DNA from: Methylopila sp. Yamaguchi
Lineage (GTDB): Bacteria > Pseudomonadota > Alphaproteobacteria > Rhizobiales > Methylopilaceae
DNA length: 64,000 nt
Direction: 5' to 3'
NCBI RefSeq assembly: GCF_002897035.1
Contig: NZ_BAUX01000015.1
Location: forward strand, 53,504-117,503
Position 1 is the stretch's first letter, and the number at the start of each line of letters is the position of its first letter. The notes beneath the pieces were generated by a model. It saw nothing but the letters and a program-made list of their open reading frames with translations. It was not told where the DNA came from and searched no databases. The position numbers were made by a program, and so were the translations under genes. Of this stretch, positions 1 to 9,350 are shown piece after piece.

Positions 1-975
1 GGTCTGCTCGGCGTTGGCCGCGAGGCTGCGCGAGGTCGCCTCCATCTCCTGGGCCGCGGCGGCGAGGTGCTGGACCAGTTCGCCCACGCTGCCCTCGAAG
101 CGGCCGGCGAGACCGGTCATCTCCGTTCGGCGCTCGACGGTACGGCGCTTGTCGGCCTCCGCCTGAGCTTCGCGAAGGCTGGTCGCCTCCTGCATGGCGC
201 CAGCGAACACCTGCATGCTCCGCCAGATGTCGCCAACCTCGTCCTTGCCCGGCTTGACGTCGGGCAGCCGGTGGTCGCCCGCGGCGAGCCGCTGGATGGC
301 GCCGGTGACGCCCGCAAGCGGCCGCGCGATCTGGCGCTGAACGATCAGGCCGCCCACGACGACCGCGGCGAGCGTGCCGCCCAGCGAAAGGATCAGCAGA
401 AGGGCGAGCCGTTCCGTGTAGAGGGACTCGACCCGCTCGTCGACCGCAGCCACGTCGGCGCGGCCGCGCTCGGTCATCGCGTCGATGCTGGCCTGGAACG
501 CCCGACGATTGGCCCGGTTGCCGTCGTTGTTGCCCTGGGCGTTCGCCGCGGCCGGCGTTTCCTGCGTGCCCAAGCGCACCGTCTCGGTGCGGAACGAGCG
601 GAACGTGGCCGCGTCCCGCGACACCGCGTCGAACAGGGCCTTGTCCTGCGCAGGAACGATCGGCGCCCACTCCTTCAGAAGCACGTCGATCTGGTCCAGC
701 GACGCCATGACGCCATCGCCGAACTTCTTGGCGGCGGCGGCGTCCGGCGCGGCGTAGATGCCGCGGGCGTCCATCACGACCGTCGTCACCAGCCGGTTGA
801 GGCGTTCGCTGTAGAGCGCGCGCGTCGACGCGGACCTCACGTCGTCCACCGCCTGATCGTAGGCTTCAAGCGTCGAATAGCTGACGCCCGCGACGCCAAT
901 CGCCACCGCTCCAAGAGCGGCGATCAGCGCAAAGATCTTCGTCCCGATACGCACGCTTCCATCCCCGAATCGCAT
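1..975 (-). CDS. Methyl-accepting chemotaxis protein, N-terminal part (cut by window edge)
   Basis: The gene reads leftwards and runs off the window, leaving 325 codons. The protein has an N-terminal membrane segment (about residues 9-30), a helical periplasmic sensor region of roughly 150 residues resembling four-helix-bundle chemoreceptor domains, a second membrane segment (about 185-210), then a HAMP domain (QIARPLAGVTGAI... DEVGDI). The start of the cytoplasmic signalling coiled coil follows (AAAQEMEATSRSLAANAEQT). The conserved signalling hairpin lies outside the window. Such receptors sit in the inner membrane and control CheA. The start is ATG at 975; an in-frame GTG at 954 with a GGGG stretch upstream is also possible. 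The ligand cannot be told from the sequence. Long open frames on the plus strand here are shadows. Confidence 0.9.
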   Translation of the reverse strand, partial: MRFGDGSVRIGTKIFALIAALGAVAIGVAGVSYSTLEAYDQAVDDVRSASTRALYSERLNRLVTTVVMDARGIYAAPDAAAAKKFGDGVMASLDQIDVLLKEWAPIVPAQDKALFDAVSRDAATFRSFRTETVRLGTQETPAAANAQGNNDGNRANRRAFQASIDAMTERGRADVAAVDERVESLYTERLALLLILSLGGTLAAVVVGGLIVQRQIARPLAGVTGAIQRLAAGDHRLPDVKPGKDEVGDIWRSMQVFAGAMQEATSLREAQAEADKRRTVERRTEMTGLAGRFEGSVGELVQHLAAAAQEMEATSRSLAANAEQT

Positions 976-1097
976 CAACTTCTAAGCTTCGGATTGTGCG
1001 GGGGGATTGATTACACCTTTGCTAAAATGCCGCAGGTCCGGGGCGTTCGGTAATTTCCTTCGACCGGAGGCCGCAGCCCGAAAGAGCGACGCCCCTC

Positions 1098-1126
1098 TTC
1101 CGATCCCGCGCGACAGGGACTATATC
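1098..1126 (+). promoter_or_regulatory. Candidate sigma70-type promoter of the tmRNA gene
   Basis: TTCCGA (1098-1103) and TATATC (1121-1126) are separated by exactly 17 bases. The match to consensus is moderate. Predicted transcription would begin near 1133, at a small hairpin (GCCGGA 1133-1138 with TCCGGC 1143-1148) just ahead of the acceptor piece of the tmRNA. The position fits, the boxes are weak. Confidence 0.35.
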
Positions 1127-1149
1127 AATCGGGCCGGAGCGATCCGGCT

Positions 1150-1447
1150 ATGGTGATAAACGGTCGCCGCAATAAACCCTTCGGACCCGGGGGCAGCACC
1201 CGGCGCCTCCACCAAAGCCCATTGGAAGATGGGTTTTGGCGGGGGCGAAACAGGATCGACGGGGGCGTAAAGGGCGAGCTTTCACCCGGCATGGCACCGC
1301 CGTTATCGGGCTCAATCTATAGTTGCCAACGACAACTATGCTCCGGTTGCTCAGGCCGCGTGAGCGGTTTGAAACACCGATCTAAAGTCCTAAGGGGTTA
1401 GCTCTTTTAGGCGGGGTTCGGAGGTACCTGGCAACAGAAACCTCCAC
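1150..1447 (+). ncRNA. ssrA: Transfer-messenger RNA, circularly permuted two-piece (alpha) type
   Basis: tmRNA rescues stalled ribosomes and adds a degradation tag. Here the acceptor half comes first and ends in an encoded CCA at 1212-1214. A short spacer follows, then the coding half starts with GGGGGCGAAAC at 1241. GGGGGCG (1241-1247) pairs with CGCCTCC (1204-1210) to form the acceptor stem, so the gene order is permuted as in alphaproteobacteria. The tag frame at 1325-1363 reads ANDNYAPVAQAA followed by TGA; the full tag would carry one more Ala from the charged tmRNA. The coding half ends with a hairpin GGAGG (1420-1424) / CCTCC (1441-1445). The outer 5' and 3' ends are estimates. The SspB adaptor gene follows about 100 bases downstream. 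Confidence 0.95.
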
Positions 1448-1544
1448 TTCTCCTTGTCGCATCTGTATCGTTTGATCGGCCGCCGCGCTCCGCTCCGCCA
1501 GCGCCGGCTGTTTACCCCTGCACGAATCCGCCTAAGTAGCGAAC

Positions 1545-2057
1545 ATGACGAACGAGACGCCGCCGATCGCCCAGGACTTCATCCGCTACGACCTGCTCAC
1601 CCAGCGCGCCTTGCGCGGCGTGGTGCGCGAGGTGCTGGCGAACGTCGCGCGCGACGGCGCGCCCGGCGATCATCATTTCTACATCTCGTTTCGGACGCAG
1701 GCGCCGGACGTGAAGCTGTCGGCCCGGCTGCGGGAGCGGTATCCCGCCGAGATGACGGTCATCCTGCAGCACCAGTTCTGGGACCTGATCGTCACGGACC
1801 AGGGCTTCGAGGTCGGACTGTCGTTCGGCGGCGTGCCGGAGAAGCTCGGCGTGCCGTTCGATTCCATCGTGGGATTTTATGACCCGTCGGTGCAGTTCGG
1901 GCTGAAGTTCGACAATCCGGACGCCGTAGAGAACGCCGGCTCCGACGAGGCCGAGCCGGCCGCGGATCCGGCGCAGAGCGCAGAAGAGAGCCAGCCCGCA
2001 GCGACGCCCGAAGGCGGCGCTCAGGTCGTCAGCCTGGACAAGTTCCGAAAGAAATGA
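1545..2057 (+). CDS. sspB: ClpXP adaptor protein SspB (alpha type)
   Basis: SspB binds the tmRNA-encoded tag and tethers tagged proteins to the ClpX unfoldase for ClpP degradation. The 170-residue protein fits the alphaproteobacterial SspB family. Residues about 10-118 form the folded tag-binding domain (FYISFRT, YPAEMTVILQHQFWDL, FGGVPEKLGVPF). Residues about 120-155 are an acidic, Ala/Pro-rich flexible linker. The tail VVSLDKFRKK resembles the short ClpX-binding (XB) motif. The gene starts about 100 bases after the tmRNA, in the same direction; clpX and clpP lie some 22-24 kb away in this window. The ribosome binding site is weak. The family call is by recognition of conserved blocks. Confidence 0.92.
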   Translation: MTNETPPIAQDFIRYDLLTQRALRGVVREVLANVARDGAPGDHHFYISFRTQAPDVKLSARLRERYPAEMTVILQHQFWDLIVTDQGFEVGLSFGGVPEKLGVPFDSIVGFYDPSVQFGLKFDNPDAVENAGSDEAEPAADPAQSAEESQPAATPEGGAQVVSLDKFRKK

Positions 2058-2104
2058 CTGCGCCTCTTCGTCGCGCTCGGGCGTGACGGGGCGGGAAGCT
2101 GCGT

Positions 2105-2149
2105 GGTAAGGACGCCGCTGCGGCGCAGCATTCGCGTCGCGTCCTTACC
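2105..2149 (+). repeat. Perfect 11-bp inverted repeat upstream of fumC
   Basis: GGTAAGGACGC (2105-2115) is the exact reverse complement of GCGTCCTTACC (2139-2149). An inner stem, GCTGC (2117-2121) / GCAGC (2125-2129), nests inside. It lies between sspB and fumC and ends 23 bases before the fumC start. No T-run follows, so it is not a classical terminator on the plus strand. It may be an RNA leader structure or a repeat element. Confidence 0.6.
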
Positions 2150-2172
2150 CTCCTGATCCGAGAGCGCAGCCG

Positions 2173-3564
2173 ATGACCGCGACCCGCACCGAAACCGACA
2201 GCTTCGGGCCGCTCGAGGTTCCCGCCGACAAGTACTGGGGCGCGCAGACCCAGCGCTCGCTGCAGAACTTCAAGATCGGCGGCGAGACCATGCCGAAGCC
2301 GCTGGTCCGCGCGCTCGGCGTGGTGAAGCGCGCCGCCGCTCTCGCGAACAAGGACCTCGGCGTGCTCAAGCCCGAGCTTGCGGATCCGATCGCCGCGGCG
2401 GCCCAGGAGGTGATCGACGGCAAGTTCGACGAGCACTTCCCCCTGGTGGTCTGGCAGACCGGCTCCGGCACGCAGTCCAACATGAACGCGAACGAGGTCA
2501 TCTCGAACCGCGCGATCGAGATGCTCGGCGGCGAGCTCGGCTCGAAGAAGCCGGTGCATCCGAACGACCACGTCAACATGAGCCAGTCGTCGAACGACAC
2601 CTTTCCGACGGCGATGCACATCGCGGCGGCCGAGGAGATCGAGAACCGGCTGATTCCGTCTCTGAAGCACCTCGAAGACGCGCTAGACGCGAAGGCGAAG
2701 GCGTTCGAGCACATCATCAAGATCGGCCGCACGCACACCCAGGACGCGACGCCGCTGACCCTGGGGCAGGAGTTCTCCGGTTACGTCGCGCAGGTGCGGC
2801 TTGGCATCGTCCGGGCGAAGGAAGGTCTTCAGCACTTGCTGCCCCTCGCCCAGGGCGGCACCGCGGTCGGCACCGGCATCAACGCGAAGATCGGTTTCGC
2901 CGAAAAGTTCGCGGAGAAGGCGGCCGAGATCACCGGTCTTCCGTTCGTCACGGCGCCCAACAAGTTCGAAGCGCTCGCCGCTCACGACGCCTACGTCTAC
3001 GCCCATGGGGCGCTGAACTCGATCGCTGCCGGCCTGTTCAAGATCGCAAACGACATCCGCTTCCTGGGGTCGGGACCACGCTCCGGCCTCGGCGAACTGA
3101 TTCTGCCCGAGAACGAGCCCGGCTCGTCCATCATGCCGGGCAAGGTGAACCCGACTCAGTGCGAGGCCCTGACGATGGTCTGCGCGCAGGTGTTCGGGAA
3201 CAACGCGGCGGTGACCTTCGCCGGCAGCCAAGGCCATTTCGAACTCAACGTGTTCAAGCCGGTGATGGCCTACAACATGCTCCAGTCGATCCGCCTGATC
3301 GCGGACGCGAGCGTGAGCTTCGCCGACAACTGCGTCGTCGGCATCGAAGCGGACGAGACGCGCATCGCGGAGCTGATGGGCCGTTCGCTCATGCTTGTCA
3401 CCGCCCTCGCGCCGACGATCGGCTACGACAACGCCACCAAAGTCGCGAAGACGGCGCACAAGAACGGCACCACGCTTCGCGAAGAGGCGGTGAAGCTGGG
3501 CTTCGTCACGGCCGAGGAGTTCGACGCCGTGGTGCGTCCGGAGACGATGATCCGGCCGAGTTGA
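2173..3564 (+). CDS. fumC: Class II fumarate hydratase
   Basis: FumC interconverts fumarate and malate in the TCA cycle as an oxygen-stable homotetramer in the cytoplasm. At 463 residues the length is typical. The hallmark blocks are all present: [14 protein letters not shown] for substrate contacts, the [11 protein letters not shown] block with the catalytic His, the [14 protein letters not shown] block, and the signature loop [11 protein letters not shown] near residue 320 with the catalytic Ser. No frameshift is seen. A small hairpin, GAGACC (3563-3568) / GGTCTC (3573-3578), overlaps the stop codon and might act as a weak 3' end. Confidence 0.98.
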   Translation: MTATRTETDSFGPLEVPADKYWGAQTQRSLQNFKIGGETMPKPLVRALGVVKRAAALANKDLGVLKPELADPIAAAAQEVIDGKFDEHFPLVVWQTGSGTQSNMNANEVISNRAIEMLGGELGSKKPVHPNDHVNMSQSSNDTFPTAMHIAAAEEIENRLIPSLKHLEDALDAKAKAFEHIIKIGRTHTQDATPLTLGQEFSGYVAQVRLGIVRAKEGLQHLLPLAQGGTAVGTGINAKIGFAEKFAEKAAEITGLPFVTAPNKFEALAAHDAYVYAHGALNSIAAGLFKIANDIRFLGSGPRSGLGELILPENEPGSSIMPGKVNPTQCEALTMVCAQVFGNNAAVTFAGSQGHFELNVFKPVMAYNMLQSIRLIADASVSFADNCVVGIEADETRIAELMGRSLMLVTALAPTIGYDNATKVAKTAHKNGTTLREEAVKLGFVTAEEFDAVVRPETMIRPS

Positions 3565-3616
3565 GACCCTCAGGTCTCGATTTCCTGTCCGCAGGCGTGT
3601 AAACACCTCCTCCGGA

Positions 3617-3811
3617 ATGGCTGAGATCGTAAATCTGCGCCAGGCGCGCAAGCGGCGGGAACGCGAGGACAGGTCGGCGCAAGCCGCCGAGAATCGCGTC
3701 CGCTTCGGCCGGCGGAAGGACGAGAAGGTCGCCGAGGAGGTTCGCCGCGCTCAGGCGGAACGCCTCCTCGATGGCCATCGTCGCGACAACGGGGGCGACG
3801 CGGAGCAATGA
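3617..3811 (+). CDS. Small basic DUF4169-family protein
   Basis: A 64-residue highly charged protein (AEIVNLRQARKRREREDR...), rich in Arg, Lys, Glu and Asp, predicted to be helical and without membrane segments. It matches the short DUF4169 family found in alphaproteobacteria; no function is known to me. Its stop codon overlaps the start of the next gene in an ATGA, so the two are probably translationally coupled. Confidence 0.8.
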   Translation: MAEIVNLRQARKRREREDRSAQAAENRVRFGRRKDEKVAEEVRRAQAERLLDGHRRDNGGDAEQ

Positions 3812-4149
3812 GCCGCATTGAGAACTTGACCATCGGCATCCCGACCTCGGACGGCATCGTCGTGAACGAGATCGTCCGCGAGATGCCCGAAGCGATCGCG
3901 AACGTCATCAACCCTGACATCGTCAAGCGATCGATCGTGGTCGCAGGACACAAGACGAGCGTGAGCCTTGAAGACGCCTTCTGGCACGCGCTGAAGGACA
4001 TCGCGCGGGAGCGCGGACAGTCGCTGCGCAGCTTGGTCGCTGAGATCGACGCCAGCCGCACGGGCGGCAACCTGTCCTCCGCCGTCCGGCTCCACGTGCT
4101 CGACCATTACCGCCGGCGCGCAGGCGCCCTGGGCGCGATCAAGAGCTAA
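3808..4149 (+). CDS. Ribbon-helix-helix domain protein
   Basis: A 113-residue protein. Residues about 43-105 form the RHH_4-type ribbon-helix-helix: the strand VKRSIVVAGHKTSVSLED, then helices ending in GGNLSSAVRLHVLDHYRRR. Such domains dimerise and bind DNA in the major groove; the targets are unknown. Most relatives start near the VKRS strand. Here about 40 further residues precede it, supported by the ATGA overlap with the DUF4169 gene; an internal ATG near 3880 is the alternative. It converges with the AsmA-like gene, leaving only six bases between the two stops. Confidence 0.82.
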   Translation: MSRIENLTIGIPTSDGIVVNEIVREMPEAIANVINPDIVKRSIVVAGHKTSVSLEDAFWHALKDIARERGQSLRSLVAEIDASRTGGNLSSAVRLHVLDHYRRRAGALGAIKS

Positions 4150-4155
4150 CTCGCG

Positions 4156-7100
4156 TCAGCGACCGCCCTGCGCTTCGCCTTCGGTCGGCGGAGCCAGGTC
4201 GAGCGTCGGCGGCAGCGCCGGCTGAGACGGCGCGAGCGGTTGCAGCGCCTTCAAACGCTCCTCGTCCGCCTTCCGCTTTTCGTCCGCGACCCGCCTTTCT
4301 TCGGCCCGGCGACGCTCCTCCGCGGCGGCGCGTTCACGCGCGAGCCGGGCGCGTTGCTGGATTTCGGCTTCCATCGCTTCGATCCGCTTCGTCTCGCGCT
4401 CCACGGCGCGAACCGAAAGCCAGCTCGTCAGGGCGGTTGCGTCCAGCCTGCGGCGCGGCGCGGCGAGCGGCCCTTGGAACGCGACGCCAAGCTGCGGAGC
4501 GTCCGCCCGCCTAGGGCCCAAGGTCAGCGCGGCGTCCAGAGTGAGCCGCGACAGATCGATCGAGATGGCCCCGCCCAGCCGCGCCGCCGCGCCTTCGTCG
4601 ACGATCGCGCCTGAACGCAGCACGCCGCCCGAGATGGTAAAGGGCGCTCCGAGGCGCGGCGCCGTGAAGTCCGCCCGTCCGATCAGCGGCTCCAGAGCCC
4701 CAGCGATCTTGGGCGCTTCGAGCGGCAGCCCCTGCTCGATCATTGGCTCAACAGCGTCGAGCGCGGCGGCGTCAAGGCTTCGGATCGCCGCCGAGCGCAG
4801 CGTCGCGGATCCGGCGCCGGCCATGCTCGCCATGATCGCCGAGAGGCTGCGGCCGGAGCCTTGCGCCTCGACCGTGCCCTCAATAGCGCCGATCAGCTTC
4901 GACGCGACGCCCTGGCCCGTGAGCCTCTCCAGCCGCACGTCCTTCGCCGCGGCCTTCACCGCAAGCGTCGCCTCGAGCCCCGGCCGGGAAAGATCCAGCG
5001 AGCCGGTAACGCCGCCGCCGGCGAGATTGGCGGAGAACCGCTCCACGGAGGTCGCGTTCGGACGCAGCGCCAGCGTGAAACGCACGTCCGTCGCAGGCTC
5101 CGCCAGCCCCAGCGACATCCGCCGCGCCGACACCGCAATCCGCCCGTTCAATCCCCGCGCCGGCGAAGGTCCGAATGCGGTGGACGGCCAGACCGACCGG
5201 CCGCTCGTTGTCGGGGCGGTCAAGCCCTCCGGCGAGAGGCCGAGAGCCAAAAGGGCGGCGGACGGCGCTTCGTCCACCGTGGCCTCGCCCTCGAAGGCGG
5301 CCTTGGAGTCGAAGGGGACGACAAGCCGACCGGACACCGCGCGACCGGCGATCGATCCCTCAAGGCTCTCGAGCGCGGCCTGATCGGCGGTCACCGAGAT
5401 GCGGGCGGCGACATCGACCGGAACTGCGGGCGTCGCGCCGGGCGTAAGACGCCCCAGAGCTTCGGCGAAGGCGGTAATGTCCGCCGATCTGAAGGTCACG
5501 TCGCCGGCCGCGGACAGTCCGGCGACAGGCGCGAGCGCAACGTCACCCCTCGCGGCGAGGTCGAAGCCGAGCGCTGCGAGGCGTCCGTCGCCCGTCATGC
5601 CGCGGGCCGGCGCTCCCTTGAACGCCAGCGTCAGGCGTCCCCCTTCCGCGGGCGCCAGCGGACTGGTCGCCAGACCCACCAGTGCGGCGAGTCGCCTCCC
5701 GTCCGGCGAGCTAAACTCGAGCGCCACGTCCATGTCGGCGTCGAGCCCGAAGCGCGGCGTCGAAAGCCGCGCGTCGAAGGCTCCGCCGGCGGCGTTTCCC
5801 TGCGCTGTGACGCGGTGGCCGGACGCGCCGGTAACGAGCTCGACGGCCGCCTTCGCCGGCTGCAGCGCCGCAGCGCGGCGGGCCAGCGCGTCCGCCGCCG
5901 CGCCGGCGCCGTCGATCGCGCGGGCGAGGGCGATGAGCCCGTCGAGCCGCTGCGCGTCGACGTCGAAGGCGAGCCGTCCCTCAGGCCCCTGAGCGCCCGC
6001 GCCGATGCGCCCCTGTCCGGAAAGTTTCGCGCCGCCGGCGTCGGCCACCGCAAGCCGTCGGATTTCGAGGCCGTCCGCGTCCAGCGCCGCGTCCAGCGCG
6101 ACATCTTTCAGCGAGACGCCAAGCAGCGTCAGGGCCTTCGCATCGAGCGTCACGGCAACATCTGTGTCGGCGCCGCGGATCAGTCCGGCGAGGAGCCGAT
6201 CCGCACCGAGCGCGTCGAGATCGAGCTTGTCTGCCGTGAGCCCCGCTTCCAGGGCCGCGCGCTGGCCATCTTCCGCCGCGCGCCACGCGAGACGCCCCGA
6301 CGTCACGGCGCCGTCGCCTTCGATCCGCGCGTTGTCGACCGCCAATCCGCCCATCCGCGCGCTGACGTCGCCCTTAACCGAGAGGCGGCGAACTGCGGTC
6401 CGCGCGCCCTCGCCGACGCCGCCTTGCAACCAGCGGCGAAGGCTCGCGAGGTCGGCCGCCGCGAAATCGACCTTGCCGGCGAACCCCGGCTCCCCGTCCA
6501 CGAACACAAGCGCACCGGACGCGGCGAGACGCGCGTCGCCGGGGAGGCCGACTGACGCGCGAGCGACGCGCCAGACATCGTCGTTGGCCACAAGCTCGGC
6601 GGAGAGATTGCGGGCGACGTCGCCGGCGAGGACCACCCCGCCGACGTCGAAGGTCACGCGTCCGGGCAGCGGCGGCCGAGCGGCTCCGGCGAATTGAGCC
6701 GCGATCTTTTCGATCACGCCGAGGGGCGTCTTGGGACGGTCGGCGCCCGCGAAGCGGTCGAGGTCGAGCTGGCGGGCCCCGAGCGCCAGGTCCACGCGGG
6801 GCGCTGCGCCGAGACTTACGACGCCCTTCCCGGCCAGCCGAAGGCCGCGCTCGTCCGGACCGTAGGCCGCGTCAATGGAATCGAAGGCGAGGCGCGCGGC
6901 GTCGCCCGCGACCCTCGCCGTGAGCCGCCACGACGCCGCATCGCCCGTCGTCGTGCCGCCCTTCGGACCCGACTTCGTCTCCGGTCGGGCGGCGGACGCT
7001 TGGCCTTCGAAACGCGGCTTCGCGGCGATGGTCAGCGCGCCGTCGAGGTCGAAGGTCTCGGGACGTCCGTCCAAGGACGCCGCAAGCTTCAGCCGAAGCA

Positions 7101-7701
7101 CGCCCAGATCGTCCGCCTTCGCGGTCGAAAGCCGAAGCGCGGCGCGGCCCGACGGGGTCGTCGCTCCGCCCTCGAAGCGGAACGGCCCGCGCAGCGAGCC
7201 GGCCTCCGCCACGCCGTCGATATCCGTCAGCGCCAGCCGTCCGGAGGGCGTCGCGAGGCGGAGGGCGCCGTCGACGATCTCCGCTCGGTCGAAGGAGATG
7301 CGGTCCGCATCGCGCGCGCCCCTCGCGCCGGCTCCAAAGGGCGTCGTCACAACGCCGTCCGCGTCGGACGAGAGGTTCACCACGGGGCGGACGAGCTTCA
7401 GGCGCTCGGCCTTCGCTTCGCCCCTCAGGAGCGGGCCAATGGCGAGGGTGATCTCGATCTCGGAGGCCTCGAGCCTTGCGTCGCCCGTGCCCGCCGCGAC
7501 GCCGCGAAACCGGACGTAGGGACTGGGCAGCAGCCGCGCGTCGACGTCGCCAGAGACGGTCACCGGCGCGCCCACCAGAGAGCTTGCCTGGGCCGCGAAG
7601 TCGTCGCGATAGGCGTTCCAGTCGATGAACCACGGACCGATCAGCGCCGCGACAAGCGCAAGCACGAGCGCGAGGCCGAGACCCGTCAGCGCATTGTTCA
7701 C
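4156..7701 (-). CDS. AsmA family protein (very large)
   Basis: This 1181-residue protein has one N-terminal membrane anchor (about residues 5-25) followed by the AsmA-type start WFIDWNAYRDDFAAQASSLVGAPVTVSGDVDARLLPSPYVRFRGV. A long repeat-rich beta region of AsmA/DUF3971 character fills most of the rest. Family members are inner-membrane-anchored proteins projecting into the periplasm, now thought to form bridge-like lipid conduits to the outer membrane. The last 80 residues are unusual: an Arg/Glu/Lys-rich stretch (about 1095-1150) likely forming a coiled coil, then a Pro-rich tail. Several long open frames on the opposite strand are GC-driven shadows. Confidence 0.88.
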   Translation of the reverse strand: MNNALTGLGLALVLALVAALIGPWFIDWNAYRDDFAAQASSLVGAPVTVSGDVDARLLPSPYVRFRGVAAGTGDARLEASEIEITLAIGPLLRGEAKAERLKLVRPVVNLSSDADGVVTTPFGAGARGARDADRISFDRAEIVDGALRLATPSGRLALTDIDGVAEAGSLRGPFRFEGGATTPSGRAALRLSTAKADDLGVLRLKLAASLDGRPETFDLDGALTIAAKPRFEGQASAARPETKSGPKGGTTTGDAASWRLTARVAGDAARLAFDSIDAAYGPDERGLRLAGKGVVSLGAAPRVDLALGARQLDLDRFAGADRPKTPLGVIEKIAAQFAGAARPPLPGRVTFDVGGVVLAGDVARNLSAELVANDDVWRVARASVGLPGDARLAASGALVFVDGEPGFAGKVDFAAADLASLRRWLQGGVGEGARTAVRRLSVKGDVSARMGGLAVDNARIEGDGAVTSGRLAWRAAEDGQRAALEAGLTADKLDLDALGADRLLAGLIRGADTDVAVTLDAKALTLLGVSLKDVALDAALDADGLEIRRLAVADAGGAKLSGQGRIGAGAQGPEGRLAFDVDAQRLDGLIALARAIDGAGAAADALARRAAALQPAKAAVELVTGASGHRVTAQGNAAGGAFDARLSTPRFGLDADMDVALEFSSPDGRRLAALVGLATSPLAPAEGGRLTLAFKGAPARGMTGDGRLAALGFDLAARGDVALAPVAGLSAAGDVTFRSADITAFAEALGRLTPGATPAVPVDVAARISVTADQAALESLEGSIAGRAVSGRLVVPFDSKAAFEGEATVDEAPSAALLALGLSPEGLTAPTTSGRSVWPSTAFGPSPARGLNGRIAVSARRMSLGLAEPATDVRFTLALRPNATSVERFSANLAGGGVTGSLDLSRPGLEATLAVKAAAKDVRLERLTGQGVASKLIGAIEGTVEAQGSGRSLSAIMASMAGAGSATLRSAAIRSLDAAALDAVEPMIEQGLPLEAPKIAGALEPLIGRADFTAPRLGAPFTISGGVLRSGAIVDEGAAARLGGAISIDLSRLTLDAALTLGPRRADAPQLGVAFQGPLAAPRRRLDATALTSWLSVRAVERETKRIEAMEAEIQQRARLARERAAAEERRRAEERRVADEKRKADEERLKALQPLAPSQPALPPTLDLAPPTEGEAQGGR

Positions 7702-7815
7702 CAGAGACCGCCGTTTCTTCGCCCATCCCCCGTCGGGGCCGGACCCCGGCCCCGGGCGCGCCGGCCGGGCGGAAAGCCGACGCGCCGCACCGCACTCTAT
7801 AGGCCCGCGAAGGGC

Positions 7816-9231
7816 TTACACAGTCACGATCTTTCCAGGGTTCATGATGTTTTGCGGGTCGAGCGCGAGCTTGATGGCGCGCATCGCCGCCAAGGCCACG
7901 GCGCCGTGCTCGGCCTCGAGGTACTTCATCTTGGCCTGGCCTACGCCGTGTTCGCCGGAGCAGGTGCCGCCCATGGCGATCGCGCGCTCCACCAGGCGGG
8001 CGAGGAACGCCTTGCAGGTCGCGACGTCTGCGGGATCGTCCATGTCGACCAGCGGCTGGCAATGGAAATTGCCGTCGCCGACGTGGCCGACGATCGGCGA
8101 AACGATGCCGCTTTCGGCCAGATCGCGCTTGGTCTCGGCCACGCATTCGGCCAGCCGCGAGATCGGGACGCAGACGTCGGTCGGCACGCTCTTCGCCCCG
8201 GGCCGCAGCGCCAGCGCGGCCCAGAACGAGTCATGCCGCGCCTGCCACAGCTTGTTGCGCTCCTCCGCCTTGGTCGCCCAGTCGAACGGGCCGCCACCGA
8301 ACTCCTCGGCGATCTCCCCAAAGCGCTCCGCCTGCTCCTTCACGCTGGCGTCGGTGCCATGGAACTCCACGAAGAGCGTCGGCGTCTCGGCGAGGGAAAG
8401 CTTGGAATAGGCGTTCGCCGCGCGCACCTGCACCTCGTCGAGCAGTTCGATGCGCGCCACCGGCAGGCCGGACTGGATCGTCATGATGGTGGCGTCGCAT
8501 GCCGCCTCCACGCTCGGGAAAGGGCAGACGCCGGCCGAGATCGCCTCGGGAATGCCCTGCAGGCGCAGGGTCAACTCGGTGATGACGCCGAGAGTGCCTT
8601 CGGCGCCTACAAGCAGGCGCGTGAGGTCGTAGCCGGAGGAGGATTTCTTCGCGCGGCCCCCGGTGCGGATAATTTCGCCGGAGGGCAGCACCGCGGTCAG
8701 CGCCAGAACATTGTCCTTCATGGTGCCGTAGCGCACAGCGTTCGTGCCCGAGGCGCGGGTGGAGGCCATGCCGCCGAGGCTCGCGTCCGCGCCGGGATCG
8801 ATCGGGAAGAAGAGGCCCTGGTCGCGCAGCGCCTCGTTCAACTGCTTGCGCGTCACGCCGGGCTGAACCACGACGTCCAGGTCTTCGGAATGCACGGCGA
8901 CAACCGCGTTCATCCGCGCGGTCGAGATCGAAATTCCGCCGAGCGGGGCGTTCACGTGGCCCTCGAAGGAGGAGCCGATCCCGAACGGCACCACCGGGAC
9001 GCCATGCGCGGCGCAGAGCCGCACGATGCCGGCGACCTCCTCGGTGCTCTCCGGAAACACCACCCCGTCCGGCGGCTGGTTCTCGATCCACGTCAGGGTG
9101 TTGGCGTGCTGCTCTCGCACCGAGCGCGAGGTCGAGAAGCGATCGCCGAACCGATCCGAAAGCGTCTCGAGCACGGTCTGGAGAGCGAAACTTTCTGGCC
9201 GCAGGGCGCCGGAGGTTGCAGTAGCGGGCAT
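7816..9231 (-). CDS. FAD-linked oxidase, D-lactate/glycolate dehydrogenase type
   Basis: About 471 residues in the GlcD/DLD family, which oxidise 2-hydroxy acids using FAD and pass electrons to the respiratory chain. The N-terminal half is the PCMH-type FAD domain (QPPDGVVFPESTEEVAGIVRLC, PFGIGSSFEGH, DPGADASLGGMASTRASGTNAVRYG). The C-terminal half is the FAD-oxidase C domain ending in HVGDGNFHC, GEHGVGQAKM and ALDPQNIMNPGKI. The order and spacing fit the D-lactate dehydrogenase (cytochrome) group better than GlcD, but the substrate cannot be fixed. I chose ATG 9231, which has GGGAAGGA upstream; an ATG at 9294 in frame would add 21 unconserved residues. Confidence 0.88.
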   Translation of the reverse strand: MPATATSGALRPESFALQTVLETLSDRFGDRFSTSRSVREQHANTLTWIENQPPDGVVFPESTEEVAGIVRLCAAHGVPVVPFGIGSSFEGHVNAPLGGISISTARMNAVVAVHSEDLDVVVQPGVTRKQLNEALRDQGLFFPIDPGADASLGGMASTRASGTNAVRYGTMKDNVLALTAVLPSGEIIRTGGRAKKSSSGYDLTRLLVGAEGTLGVITELTLRLQGIPEAISAGVCPFPSVEAACDATIMTIQSGLPVARIELLDEVQVRAANAYSKLSLAETPTLFVEFHGTDASVKEQAERFGEIAEEFGGGPFDWATKAEERNKLWQARHDSFWAALALRPGAKSVPTDVCVPISRLAECVAETKRDLAESGIVSPIVGHVGDGNFHCQPLVDMDDPADVATCKAFLARLVERAIAMGGTCSGEHGVGQAKMKYLEAEHGAVALAAMRAIKLALDPQNIMNPGKIVTV

Positions 9232-9350
9232 GTTCGGCGATGTCCTTCCCGGTCGCTGGTCCGGCTCGGAGTCGCCGGATTCATATTTGCCCAAAGTCTA
9301 GCAGATTTCCCCCGCAACCGCCCCCCGCGGCGCCCCTGGAGCGTCCTTGC

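Noticed and set aside
67..1053. Long plus-strand open frame at the left end
   Set aside because: It is Arg/Gly-rich and has no recognisable domain; the minus strand encodes a clear chemoreceptor with membrane segments and HAMP.
1241..1447. One-piece tmRNA
   Set aside because: The acceptor 3' half with CCA lies upstream at 1204-1214 and pairs with the 5' half at 1241-1247, so the gene is permuted.
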